From Deltaproteobacteria bacterium (lineage in GTDB: Bacteria > Bdellovibrionota > FAC87 > UBA2466), in assembly GCA_016196825.1 (NCBI GenBank), contig JACPWY010000021.1, positions 55,837 through 119,836 on the forward strand: a stretch of DNA of 64,000 nucleotides, written 5' to 3'. Shown here piece by piece: positions 10,987 to 20,634 of the stretch. A model generated the notes under the pieces. The model did no database searches and was not told the origin of the DNA. It saw nothing but the letters and a program-made list of their open reading frames with translations. The number at the start of each line of letters is the position of its first letter. Position 1 is the first letter of the stretch. Made by a program: the position numbers and the translations under genes.

Positions 10987-12651
10987 TTAGAAAATGAGGT
11001 CACCCCAGTGGGTAAACTTGGAAAACGGAGTGGTTTTGTAGAAGACGTTTCCGAACACCCATCTCCCTTCTAGCCAGGCGTAGTTCGCCCCCAAATCGCG
11101 GTCCAGGACCGACTGAATCTGAACCGCCGGGCCACGATTTCGTCCAGCCCCGAACGTATGGCCACTGAAAACGAAGGGGGATTCGGGAGGGAACTGCTTC
11201 TGAAAAGAAAATGTGACCGGCGCTGAGAACGGCACCTCCTCAACCACGCGCCCTGCCCGGTCAAGCCACTCCACCCTAGCCCACGTGCCCCCAGCCACGA
11301 AGGGACGCAAGGCAATCGTGCCACTCTGGACCGCCCCCGAGTCGACTCGGAAGAACCGCTGGCCATAGTTCTGGTACATCTGGATCTTTGCCCCCTGAAT
11401 CTCTTTGAGCGACGGATTATAGTACTCAAGCTCATCGCGGGTGATCCCTACCGCCAGGTCACTAGGGATCAATTCGTCGCCTTGCAACCAGAGACGAAAC
11501 TGAGTCGCCCCCGGGGGAACGGTGAGTTCACGAAACACTGAGTCGGGAGCATCGTTTTGAATCCCCAGTGTCTTTATCAACTCCTGCGCCTGGATGCGCA
11601 GAGAAGGGCTGTAGGATTTTGACTTCACCTCAGCGAGGAACTCGAACAGATCCAGATTTCCAAATTCGTCCTGATGCCGGTGGTTCTCTTCCCCTAGAAA
11701 CACCTGGGCAAAATTCCCCATGGAAGGCATCGTCTGCAAGAATCGCCACACCGGCTCCATCTTTTCGAGATCGACCGCAAACAGATTGATCGCAGAGTGA
11801 TCCCCCGTGGGCTCGACATATTTTCCACCACGCGCATAATCTTTCAGAAATTCTTGGCCCGCAGCCTTGAGAACGCTGGGAAGATCGCTCCACGATTTCG
11901 CCACCCACGTTTGATAGTCGTAGGAGTTCATGGTCATCTCGGTGGCCGCGGCCAGAAAGTATTGGGCGTAGTTCTTAAAGGAGTAGAGCACCTCAAGCAC
12001 ACCGCCATGACAGCTATCCATCACCACAAGGTCGAGCTTTCGGCCGCCAAGACCCTGCGCCAAAGCCTGCTCGACGCCCTCGAGCGGCATGAGAGTAAAC
12101 TCTCGCCCAGCTGGCCCTTCGGGGAGTGCGAACCCCGGCCGATCATCTTCCATCAGGCCTCGCCAACCCCACGAGTGGCCCAGAAGAAAAAGCGCATAGT
12201 GCTGGGCAGGGTAGTTTTTCATGCCCCAAGCGAGAAAATCACCGAGCTCACTCGGATCGCCAGAGTTGCGCTCCCGATCCCCGCGCCACACGACCGGGGA
12301 TTCGATTTTCAAGGTTTGATAGTCTGCGGTATCGACCGGCCCCGGACGGTGGGCCACTTCATATCTCACCGGCGGCTCTTCGATGACCTCTTCGCCGTAT
12401 TCATCAACGTGCAGGTCGACATGGGCCACGATCCATTTGTCACTGGAGCTTCCGACCTGTTCCAGCTTGCGTATCGGCAAACGGGAGTACTTGTCGATTT
12501 GGGACTCATCCCCTGCGACGTAGAAGAGGAGCGTCCAGGGCTTTTTTTCTGTACCCTGCGCAAGCAAGGACAAGAAACAAAGAAGAATCACGATCATAGC
12601 ACCACCCCCCGTTTGAATTTGCATTTTGTTCACACGCTCGTTTATTGGCAA
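10987..12651 (-). CDS. Clostripain-like (peptidase C11) family protein, secreted
   Basis: N-terminal hydrophobic segment; catalytic-type motifs [14 protein letters not shown] and [21 protein letters not shown] start of the C11 fold. Confidence 0.75.
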   Translation of the reverse strand: MPINERVNKMQIQTGGGAMIVILLCFLSLLAQGTEKKPWTLLFYVAGDESQIDKYSRLPIRKLEQVGSSSDKWIVAHVDLHVDEYGEEVIEEPPVRYEVAHRPGPVDTADYQTLKIESPVVWRGDRERNSGDPSELGDFLAWGMKNYPAQHYALFLLGHSWGWRGLMEDDRPGFALPEGPAGREFTLMPLEGVEQALAQGLGGRKLDLVVMDSCHGGVLEVLYSFKNYAQYFLAAATEMTMNSYDYQTWVAKSWSDLPSVLKAAGQEFLKDYARGGKYVEPTGDHSAINLFAVDLEKMEPVWRFLQTMPSMGNFAQVFLGEENHRHQDEFGNLDLFEFLAEVKSKSYSPSLRIQAQELIKTLGIQNDAPDSVFRELTVPPGATQFRLWLQGDELIPSDLAVGITRDELEYYNPSLKEIQGAKIQMYQNYGQRFFRVDSGAVQSGTIALRPFVAGGTWARVEWLDRAGRVVEEVPFSAPVTFSFQKQFPPESPFVFSGHTFGAGRNRGPAVQIQSVLDRDLGANYAWLEGRWVFGNVFYKTTPFSKFTHWGDLIF

Positions 12652-12656
12652 GGGAG

Positions 12657-12935
12657 ATGAGCCTCGAAAAACTCCATCGACAGATCGAACAATGTGAAAA
12701 ATGTCCGCGATTGATAACGCATTGCCGTACCATCGCTCGAGAAAAACGCCTCCAATATCGCGAGGAGACCTACTGGGGAAAACCGGTGCCCGGTTTTGGT
12801 GATGTGGCAGCCCGCCTTTGGATCGTGGGACTGGCTCCGGCGGCCCACGGGGCCAATCGCACGGGAAGGATGTTCACGGGTGATTCGAGCGGCAATTGGC
12901 TCTACCGTATTAGGAATGACCTGCTAGCGAATTAA
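12657..12935 (+). pseudogene. Truncated uracil-DNA glycosylase (family 5/UdgB-like), N-terminal half only
   Basis: CEKCPRL Fe-S half-site and [44 protein letters not shown]; stops after about 92 aa where the family normally has about 200+. Confidence 0.75.
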
Positions 12936-13390
12936 AACACCATACCGCGGGAGAACGCGATCTGATCGGAGCCAACCGGACGAATCGAGTCGATTCTCCA
13001 CTGACCATCCACGCGCGACAGCTCTACCTCGCGCTCGTTCATCTCCTGCGTGGGATCGATGCCCTGCTTATTCTCGACCTTCACCTGGTAGCGAATACGC
13101 GCAACATCCTTGTCGACCATCGACTGTACGACCTTCATGTCCTTCAGAACGACCCCTTTCGACATGTACGACATCGTGAACATTTCGTCCGACATTCTTT
13201 CAAAGATTCTCTTGAGCTCTCCGTGGCAGAGTTCCTGAATCGCCTTCTTATCCTTGAGATCGCTCGCCGAAGCGGAGAGATTCAGGAAGGCCTGCACCAC
13301 CTCGTCGGGCGCCTGCTGCGCCGATCGCGTGAAGAAAGGGATCTTGGTGCACGCCGACAAGATGACGAGAACACAGAGGAGTTTTTTCAT
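12932..13390 (-). CDS. Putative lipoprotein, NTF2-like/DUF4878-like
   Basis: [14 protein letters not shown] lipobox; [16 protein letters not shown]... [11 protein letters not shown]-terminus. Confidence 0.6.
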   Translation of the reverse strand: MKKLLCVLVILSACTKIPFFTRSAQQAPDEVVQAFLNLSASASDLKDKKAIQELCHGELKRIFERMSDEMFTMSYMSKGVVLKDMKVVQSMVDKDVARIRYQVKVENKQGIDPTQEMNEREVELSRVDGQWRIDSIRPVGSDQIAFSRGMVF

Positions 13391-13465
13391 GCAAATAGTT
13401 TAACTGATTCTATTTCTCCCACCAATAGGCTTGCACAACGGGATCGGTTTTGAGATTTATGCGGA

Positions 13466-14656
13466 GTGAAGAATCGCATCGCTGTCGTTGGCGCCGGAAT
13501 CATTGGAAGCGCCGTTGCATTTGAATTGACTAGATGCGGCGCTGACTCCGTTGATGTCTTGGATCCCGATCTCGAAGGTGAGCTTTCCAGCACCGAACGC
13601 AATGCCGGCGGAGTTCGACACCTGTGGATCCATCCGGTCAATGCTGAGCTATCCAGACGTTCGATCGAATACTTTGAAAAGGTTCGAGAAGAGATCGGAT
13701 TCCACCAAAACGGCTACCTTTGGCTCTACTCGCAACAGTCCAGCGCACTCGGAGAGAAGGCCCTCGTGCTAGCGCAAAAGCGAGGGCTGCCCTATGAGGC
13801 CCTTGAGGGCAAGGCCATCACCGCTCGATATCCATTCCTCGACAAGATCGACGATGTTGCTTTTGGCGTTCATGGACGAAAGGACGGCATTTTGAATTCC
13901 AATGCGCTCAAGCTTCATTACCAGAATGGAGCCAAGAAGCGCGGAGCTCGTTTTCAGGACCGCACGCTCGTGAAGGGGATCGCAGAATCGGGTGCTACGG
14001 TACAACTCATGGTCAGTCACCCCCCAACGGGCGAGGCAGCTCGGGAGAGCCTCAAGAGCCCGTCACATTGGGCGGGCAGCGAGCTCCTCACCTATGATCA
14101 GGTCGTGATCTGCGCGGGTGCTTGGAGCAGCGAGATCTTGAAATCGCTCAGCTTGGCAGGGATTACAAAACCGGTCCGCCGCCAGATCGCCACGTTCCAG
14201 GCCGAGAACCTCGACCTCACACCGTACGGAATGATCGTCGACACCTCGGGTGTCTATTTTCACGCCGAAGGCGGCAATTGTCTGGCAGGCATTGTTCTTA
14301 AGAATGAACCCGAGGGATACCGGTTTCATCTGGATAACGATTTTTTTGAGACCCACATCTGGCCACCACTCTTTGAACGATCGTCCAAGATGGAACGCCT
14401 GCGGCCTCTCACCGGGTGGGGCGGGCTCTACAGTTACTCCCCCGACATAACGGGAATCCTAGGACCGGTCCCGGGGACAAAACGAGTCTACGAGGCTCAC
14501 AGTTTCACCGGCCACGGGGTCATGCACAGTCTTGGCGCGGCCGCAGTCATTTCAGAAACTATTCTTTTCGGCGCACCAAAAACTCCGGAGATGGCGCAAC
14601 TCTCGAGAGACCGCTTTGTTTCAGGGCGGCTACTCGACGAGCGGCTGCACATTTAG
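13466..14656 (+). CDS. FAD-dependent oxidoreductase (DadA/sarcosine oxidase-like)
   Basis: IAVVGAGIIGSAVAFELTRCG dinucleotide-binding motif; TGHGVMHSLGAA C-terminal motif; GTG start. Confidence 0.8.
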   Translation: MKNRIAVVGAGIIGSAVAFELTRCGADSVDVLDPDLEGELSSTERNAGGVRHLWIHPVNAELSRRSIEYFEKVREEIGFHQNGYLWLYSQQSSALGEKALVLAQKRGLPYEALEGKAITARYPFLDKIDDVAFGVHGRKDGILNSNALKLHYQNGAKKRGARFQDRTLVKGIAESGATVQLMVSHPPTGEAARESLKSPSHWAGSELLTYDQVVICAGAWSSEILKSLSLAGITKPVRRQIATFQAENLDLTPYGMIVDTSGVYFHAEGGNCLAGIVLKNEPEGYRFHLDNDFFETHIWPPLFERSSKMERLRPLTGWGGLYSYSPDITGILGPVPGTKRVYEAHSFTGHGVMHSLGAAAVISETILFGAPKTPEMAQLSRDRFVSGRLLDERLHI

Positions 14657-14714
14657 TTTTGCCATAGTTCCGTGGTTTGCCAATTGAGTACCCAAGCTCT
14701 ACCCTGACATCACA

Positions 14715-15587
14715 TTGAGCCATCTTTCCGAAAAAATGGAGCGCGGCGAGCGGGTTATCACCGCCGAAATTACGCCGCCTAAGGGCGCGGGAGTGAAGAA
14801 ACTGCTCCAACACGCCACGCTCCTCAAACCCCACGTGGACGCCATCAACATCACGGATTGCCAAAGAGCTCTGGTGAAGATGTCCTCGCTCGCGGCCTGC
14901 AAGGTGTTACTCGACAATGGAGTCGAGCCGGTCTACCAACTCACCTGCCGCGATCGCAACTCCATCGCATTGCAGTCCGATCTGATGGGCGCTGGCGCTC
15001 TCGGCATCCCTAATCTTTTGTGTCTCACCGGCGACCCCGTAAAGGTGGGCGATCAGCCCAATGCGAAGAGCGTCTTTGAGATTGAATCGACACAGCTCTT
15101 GAAGCTGGTGGGCTCGCTTCAAAAGGGACGCGACCAGAGCGGCGCCAAGATGAACGCCCCCACGAAATTCTTTGTTGGGGCCGTTGTTAACCCGGTCCTC
15201 ACAAATGAGAGCAGTCAGCTCAAGCGAATGGAAAAGAAGATCGAAGCGGGCGCGCGATTCTTCCAGACCCAGGCCTGTTACAGCGTTGCCACCTTTCGCG
15301 AATTTCTCAAAGAGGCAGTGCCATTTCGCGCCAACGTGTTGGCCGGAATCTTGATTCTTCATTCCCTCGAAATTGCGCAGTATCTCAAAGCCAATATTCC
15401 TGGAGTCGCGATGCCAGATGATGTCTTGTCGCGATTGAGCGCTGTCGGGCGCGAGGCCGGTATCGAGCTCGCCGTTGAGACGATGCTGGGGGTGGCCGAT
15501 CTGTGCCAGGGTTTTCATCTCATGACTGTACGGGAAGAGGAAATCATCCCGGAGGTTCTGGAGCGCTACCATGCCCGAGCTCGCTAA
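14715..15587 (+). CDS. Methylenetetrahydrofolate reductase-like protein
   Basis: VITAEITPPKGAG, YQLTCRDRNSIALQSDLMGAGALGIPNLLCLTGDPV, GARFFQTQACYSV motifs of the MetF family; TTG start. Confidence 0.85.
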   Translation: MSHLSEKMERGERVITAEITPPKGAGVKKLLQHATLLKPHVDAINITDCQRALVKMSSLAACKVLLDNGVEPVYQLTCRDRNSIALQSDLMGAGALGIPNLLCLTGDPVKVGDQPNAKSVFEIESTQLLKLVGSLQKGRDQSGAKMNAPTKFFVGAVVNPVLTNESSQLKRMEKKIEAGARFFQTQACYSVATFREFLKEAVPFRANVLAGILILHSLEIAQYLKANIPGVAMPDDVLSRLSAVGREAGIELAVETMLGVADLCQGFHLMTVREEEIIPEVLERYHARAR

Positions 15588-16662
15588 GACCCCGCTTCAC
15601 ACACAACACGTTGAGTTAGGGGCACGCATGGTGCCCTTTGCTGGCTACTCGATGCCCGTTCAGTACTCGGGCCTCCTCGAGGAAACAAAAGCCACCCGAG
15701 CCACGGCCGGATTGTTCGACGTATCCCACATGGGCCAGTTTTGGGTGCGGGGAAAGGCGGCGTTAGAAGAGATTCAGGCCATCACGACAAACGATCTCAA
15801 TCGCATTCAGGTGGGCCAGGCCCAGTACAACATGCTCTGCAATCCAATAGGCGGAGTGATCGATGACATCATCGTTTACCGGCGTCACCCGGAAGATCTC
15901 TTCATCTGTGTCAACGCCTCGAACCGCCACACCGATTTTGATTGGGTGAAGGGGCACCTCAAGCGATCCACACTCACCGACGAGAGCGACGAGACCGCTC
16001 TCATAGCGCTTCAAGGGCCTCAGAGTGAAGCTGTATTGATGAAGCTGGTCGACCCCTCACATCTCGCGCTCAAATACTACTGGGCCTGTGAATCACAAAT
16101 GCTCAGTCGCCCCATCTACCTCTCTCGCACCGGCTACACCGGCGAAGACGGTTTTGAGATCTATTGCCGAGCGAAAGACGCCCCCACGATTTGGGATACT
16201 CTTCTGGACAAGGGCCACGAGAATGGACTTGTCCCCTGCGGCCTGGGAAGCCGAGACACATTGCGCACTGAAATGGGCTACCCGCTCCACGGACACGAGC
16301 TGTCGGCCGAGATCTCTCCCATCGAGGCGGGGCTCTCGTGGGTCGTGAAATTCACAAAGTCGTTTGTCGGTGATTCCGTTTTGAAGTCGCAGGTGGAGAA
16401 CGGGCCCACGCGCATTCTCAAGGGCCTTCAGATGGAAGATCGGCGGATCGCGCGGCCGGGTTACCGGATCTTTGACGGGAATTCTGAGATCGGCGTGATC
16501 TCCAGTGGCACCTTCAGCCCCCATCGCAATGCACCGGTCGCCTTAGGTTTTGTAGAGTTGCGTTTGAAGGATGCGCCCCAGTTTGAGGTGCAGATTCGAG
16601 GGGAAAGGTCAGTGGGGCGTACAACCCCACTGCCCTTCGTGCCATCCCGAGCTAAACGTTAG
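15571..16662 (+). CDS. gcvT: Glycine cleavage system T protein (aminomethyltransferase)
   Basis: MVPFAGYSMPVQYSG, FDVSHMGQFWVRG, ALQGPQSE, SRTGYTGEDGFEIY, GLGSRDTLRTEMGYPLHGHEL. Confidence 0.96.
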   Translation: MPELAKTPLHTQHVELGARMVPFAGYSMPVQYSGLLEETKATRATAGLFDVSHMGQFWVRGKAALEEIQAITTNDLNRIQVGQAQYNMLCNPIGGVIDDIIVYRRHPEDLFICVNASNRHTDFDWVKGHLKRSTLTDESDETALIALQGPQSEAVLMKLVDPSHLALKYYWACESQMLSRPIYLSRTGYTGEDGFEIYCRAKDAPTIWDTLLDKGHENGLVPCGLGSRDTLRTEMGYPLHGHELSAEISPIEAGLSWVVKFTKSFVGDSVLKSQVENGPTRILKGLQMEDRRIARPGYRIFDGNSEIGVISSGTFSPHRNAPVALGFVELRLKDAPQFEVQIRGERSVGRTTPLPFVPSRAKR

Positions 16663-17177
16663 GGTGCCTGAAGGCAGGCGCCGTGCTCACTCTCGTCCTC
16701 ATCCATTTGCGCGAGCGCGTTTGAAATCGTCTGCAGAATGCGGGCCTTAGTGGATTCGCTCCACACCCCCACGGTGCGAAGGAGAATGTTGCCGCTGCTA
16801 TCAACGACATAAGATGTCGGGTAGTTCGATGTTCCGAGCTTGCGCGTAAGTGTCCGAGCCCCATCGTTGAGCACTGGATGGTTCGGGTGGTGGCGCCGAA
16901 TCCATTCTGCATACTGAGCATCGCTGCGATCAACGCCTACATCGAGCACCTGCACCCGCCCTTCGCTCTCAAAGAAATTCGCCACTGAATCGACATTGGG
17001 AGCGTTGTCGTTGCAATAGGGGCAATTGAGAAAGTAGCTCTCAAGCAGAAACACAGAGCCAGGGTGATTGGCGCTATTATAAATCTCGCCCGACTTCATG
17101 TCCTTCAACGAAAACGGTGTCACCACCGCAAACGACGAGGCCGCTGTGAACAAAGCCACAACAATAGCTGACCGCAT
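16659..17177 (-). CDS. TlpA/thioredoxin-like secreted redox protein
   Basis: Signal peptide; LLESYFLNCPYCNDNAP (CPYC active site); NYPTSYVVDSSGNI (cis-Pro loop). Confidence 0.75.
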   Translation of the reverse strand: MRSAIVVALFTAASSFAVVTPFSLKDMKSGEIYNSANHPGSVFLLESYFLNCPYCNDNAPNVDSVANFFESEGRVQVLDVGVDRSDAQYAEWIRRHHPNHPVLNDGARTLTRKLGTSNYPTSYVVDSSGNILLRTVGVWSESTKARILQTISNALAQMDEDESEHGACLQAP

Positions 17178-17450
17178 AAAAGCTCCTTTTTGTTTGGTCT
17201 CGACAGGGCCTAATCGCCCTGCCGTTTCCTCTATTATCGGCGCCCGTTTCCTGAAGGCTACGCCCCAAAGAACTTTCGAAGTAACACCTGTTAAACGCTC
17301 TTAACGCATCGCCCATGCCCGACGCAGAGCTGAAGGCCTACATCGAACGATGTTCCCCGCAGGCCCGCAATCGCCTCAAGGACTATCTCGACTAAACCTT
17401 GACTAACCGCCGTGTTTTCATAAGGTTATGCTTTCATTCGAGGTGATCTT

Positions 17451-17834
17451 ATGAGCGTCCCTGAAGGCCTCCACTATACCAAAGAGCATGAATGGGTTTC
17501 CTTCGACGACAACATCGCAACGGTCGGTATCACCGACTTTGCCCAGTCTTCACTCGGTGACATCACCTTCGTTCAGCTCCCCAAGGAGGGGGACCAGGTG
17601 AAAAAAGATGATCCCTTCGGTGTCGTCGAATCGGTGAAGGCGGTGAGCGATCTCTATTCCCCCGTCACCGGACGCGTGATGGAGGTCAATGAGCCGGTGC
17701 TCAAAGCTCCTGAGCTCCTAAACGAAGACCCGTACACCGATGGCTGGCTTCTTAAGGTTGAGACTAAAGAGATCGACATGGAAGGGCTGATGTCTCCCGA
17801 CGAATACACCGATTATATCGAGGAACAGGGTTAG
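17451..17834 (+). CDS. gcvH: Glycine cleavage system H protein
   Basis: YTKEHEWVSFDDNIATVGITDFAQSSLGDITFVQLP, VVESVKAVSDLYSPVTG lipoyl motif. Confidence 0.97.
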   Translation: MSVPEGLHYTKEHEWVSFDDNIATVGITDFAQSSLGDITFVQLPKEGDQVKKDDPFGVVESVKAVSDLYSPVTGRVMEVNEPVLKAPELLNEDPYTDGWLLKVETKEIDMEGLMSPDEYTDYIEEQG

Positions 17835-19162
17835 TGCCGTCGATTCCTCTCACGTCCGATGAAAAGACAAAGGTTTTGAGCACGCTCGGCCTTCGCTCTA
17901 CCGATGACCTTTTCTCCTCGATTCCTCCTAGGATCCGCGAGAAGGCCGACATCGGCTTTGAAAGCGACCACGGGATGAGCGAACACGAGCTCCGCACTTT
18001 CTTTGCTCGCTTGGCTTCGCGCAACACGCTTCACCAGGATCACTTCGTAGGCGGCGGCATCTACGACAACACGATCCCGGCCATTGTTGGGCAGCTTGCG
18101 CTCAGAGGCGAATTCCTCACCTGCTACACACCGTATCAACCCGAGATTTCCCAGGGCACTCTCACGGCGATATTTGAATTCCAAACGATGATCTCCCGTC
18201 TCACGGCGATGCCCGTCGCCAACGCCTCGATGTATGACGGAGCGACAGCCACCGCCGAGGCGGTGACCATGGCGCTGAGACTCACTGAAAAGCGCGATAT
18301 CCTGATGAGCGAGGCGCTGCCACCCGATTACACGAAGGTCACCAACACTTTTCTCAAGGGCCACGCTCGCGACCCTTTGTTTATCAAAACAACCACCGAG
18401 GGAACGACCGATCTCGAGCACCTAAAGCAGATGCTTCAGACCCACGACCCGGCCGCAATCGTCATTGGTTACCCCAACTATTTTGGAGTGATCGAAGATC
18501 TGGCGATGATTCGAAAACTCACGAACGCGCTTCTTATCGTCACTGTCCCCGACCCCTCGGCGCTGGGTCTCTTCGAAGCGCCGGGAACTCTGGGCGCAGA
18601 TATCGTCTGCGGCGAGGCCCAGCAATTCGGGACACCCATGACGTTCGGAGGTCCACACGTCGGGTTTTTCGCCACTCGAAAGGAAAATCTTCGCCAGATG
18701 CCCGGCCGAGTCGCCGGAGAAACGGTCGACTCCCGAGGGAACCGCGCCTACACCCTCACCCTCTCCACCCGCGAGCAACACATTCGACGGGAGAAGGCCA
18801 CCTCCAACATCTGCACTAATCAGGGGCTCATCGCACTGAGAACGGTGATCTATTTGAGTTTTTTGGGTAAACAAGGTTTGGTGGAGCTCAGTGAAATCAA
18901 CCACTCACTCTTTGAGTATCTTGAAACAGCTCTCGAGCGTCGCAATATTGCAAAGCGTTTCACGGGGCAGCATTACCGTGAGGGGGTCTTTGAAGTTCCC
19001 GATCTCCCCGCGCGCTTCAAGCGCGCTTGCGCGGCCGGTGTCATCCCCGGCATCATGCTGGGCCCCAAGTTTGGCAAAGGGTTTGCAAACTCGCTCCTCA
19101 TTGCGGTGAACCCCAAGCACGATAAAACCGCCATCGATCGCCTTGTGGGGGCTCTCGCATGA
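17834..19162 (+). CDS. gcvPA: Glycine dehydrogenase (decarboxylating) subunit 1
   Basis: Full-length P1 subunit; GTG start; MYDGATATAEAVTMALR, TSNICTNQGLIALRT. Confidence 0.96.
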   Translation: MPSIPLTSDEKTKVLSTLGLRSTDDLFSSIPPRIREKADIGFESDHGMSEHELRTFFARLASRNTLHQDHFVGGGIYDNTIPAIVGQLALRGEFLTCYTPYQPEISQGTLTAIFEFQTMISRLTAMPVANASMYDGATATAEAVTMALRLTEKRDILMSEALPPDYTKVTNTFLKGHARDPLFIKTTTEGTTDLEHLKQMLQTHDPAAIVIGYPNYFGVIEDLAMIRKLTNALLIVTVPDPSALGLFEAPGTLGADIVCGEAQQFGTPMTFGGPHVGFFATRKENLRQMPGRVAGETVDSRGNRAYTLTLSTREQHIRREKATSNICTNQGLIALRTVIYLSFLGKQGLVELSEINHSLFEYLETALERRNIAKRFTGQHYREGVFEVPDLPARFKRACAAGVIPGIMLGPKFGKGFANSLLIAVNPKHDKTAIDRLVGALA

Positions 19163-20634
19163 CCTTCGATGCAACAACTGGCTTAGTTCTTAGAGAAGGA
19201 ACCATTTTCGAACGCTCCCGCGCCGGGCGAAAGGGATTTCAGCTCCCCGACCCCAAGGTTCCTCGAGTCAGGCCAAAAGGCTTTACCCGCAAGGCTGCGG
19301 CCGAGCTTCCAGAGGTGAGCGAACTCGATGTGGTCCGCCACTTCACGCGTCTTTCGAGCTGGAACTACGCCATCGATCTGGGCACGTTCCCTCTTGGCAG
19401 CTGCACGATGAAATACAACCCCCGCATCAATGAGGAGATTGCGGCCCTTCCTGGCCTTACGGACATTCACCCGGATTTTCCGCCCGCCTACGTGCAGGGG
19501 GCGCTGGAAATTCTCTTCACGCTCGAAAAGATTCTGGCCAAGATTGCCGGCCTCGACGCCGTCTCATTGGAGCCCGCGGCTGGGGCCCAAGGCGAGTTCA
19601 CAGGCCTTTCCGTGATTCGTACCTTTCACGAAAGACATGGCTCCGATCGCAAGCTCGTCCTCATTCCCGACACAGCCCATGGTACGAATCCCGCGAGCTG
19701 CACGCTCGCCGGCTATAAGATCGCTCCGCTCAAATCCTCGCAGAAGGGAGCTCTGGGCAAGGAGGCGGTTGATGAAGCCATTCGTACCCACGGCCGTAAC
19801 ATCGCGGCGCTCATGATGACCAACCCCAATACGCTGGGGCTTTTTGAGACACAGATAGCCGATATCGCCGAGAGTCTTCATGAGATTGGCGCTCAGCTCT
19901 ATATGGATGGCGCTAACATGAACGCGATTCTAGGCGTGGCCCGCCCCGGCGACATGGGTGTGGATGTTATGCAGTACAACCTCCACAAAACGTTTTCGAC
20001 TCCCCATGGAGGCGGTGGACCCGGAGCCGGTCCCATCGCGGTGAGGAGTCATCTGGCGCCATACCTTCCCGCTCCGCGTGTAGTAAGAAATGATCAGGGC
20101 CAGTTTGATTTGAGTTACCCCGAGGAGTCGATCGGGAAGGTGAAGGGTGGAATGGGCAATTTCGGCGTTCTCGTGCGCGCCCTCACCTACATCCTCCACC
20201 ACGGGAGCGCTGGCCTAAAGGAGATCTCCCACGCGGCAGTTCTCAACGCGAATTATATTAAGAGGCGGCTCTGCGAACACTACGCTCTTCCTGTCGAGGG
20301 GCCCAGTTTTCACGAGGTGGTCTTCAGTGATGCAAAGCAGACTCCGCATGGCATCAAGACACTTCAGATCGCCAAAGCGCTCATAGACCGAGGCTTTCAC
20401 CCGCCGACGATCTATTTCCCGCTCGTGGTTTCCGGCGCACTCCTCATCGAGCCCACCGAGACGGAATCGATTGCGGAGCTCGACAAGCTGATCGATGCTT
20501 TCATCGATATCGCGCAGCTTGTGGCCAAGGACGAAAAATTTGAAAATGTCCCCACAAAACCCATCGTTGGAAAGGTGGACGAGGTTCGCGCGGCAAGGAC
20601 GCCCGTCCTCACATTGGACGATCGCGGTCAGTGA
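19159..20634 (+). CDS. gcvPB: Glycine dehydrogenase (decarboxylating) subunit 2
   Basis: GSCTMKYNPRINE, DTAHGTNPASCTLAGYKI, NLHKTFSTPHGGGGPGAGPI (PLP Lys). Confidence 0.97.
   Translation: MTFDATTGLVLREGTIFERSRAGRKGFQLPDPKVPRVRPKGFTRKAAAELPEVSELDVVRHFTRLSSWNYAIDLGTFPLGSCTMKYNPRINEEIAALPGLTDIHPDFPPAYVQGALEILFTLEKILAKIAGLDAVSLEPAAGAQGEFTGLSVIRTFHERHGSDRKLVLIPDTAHGTNPASCTLAGYKIAPLKSSQKGALGKEAVDEAIRTHGRNIAALMMTNPNTLGLFETQIADIAESLHEIGAQLYMDGANMNAILGVARPGDMGVDVMQYNLHKTFSTPHGGGGPGAGPIAVRSHLAPYLPAPRVVRNDQGQFDLSYPEESIGKVKGGMGNFGVLVRALTYILHHGSAGLKEISHAAVLNANYIKRRLCEHYALPVEGPSFHEVVFSDAKQTPHGIKTLQIAKALIDRGFHPPTIYFPLVVSGALLIEPTETESIAELDKLIDAFIDIAQLVAKDEKFENVPTKPIVGKVDEVRAARTPVLTLDDRGQ

Noticed and set aside
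11797-12660. 287-aa plus-strand ORF
   Set aside because: Antisense to the C11 peptidase gene, whose motifs are clear; Arg/His/Pro-rich translation typical of a shadow frame.
17178-17450. Glycine riboswitch upstream of gcvH
   Set aside because: No recognisable tandem glycine aptamer core in this gap.
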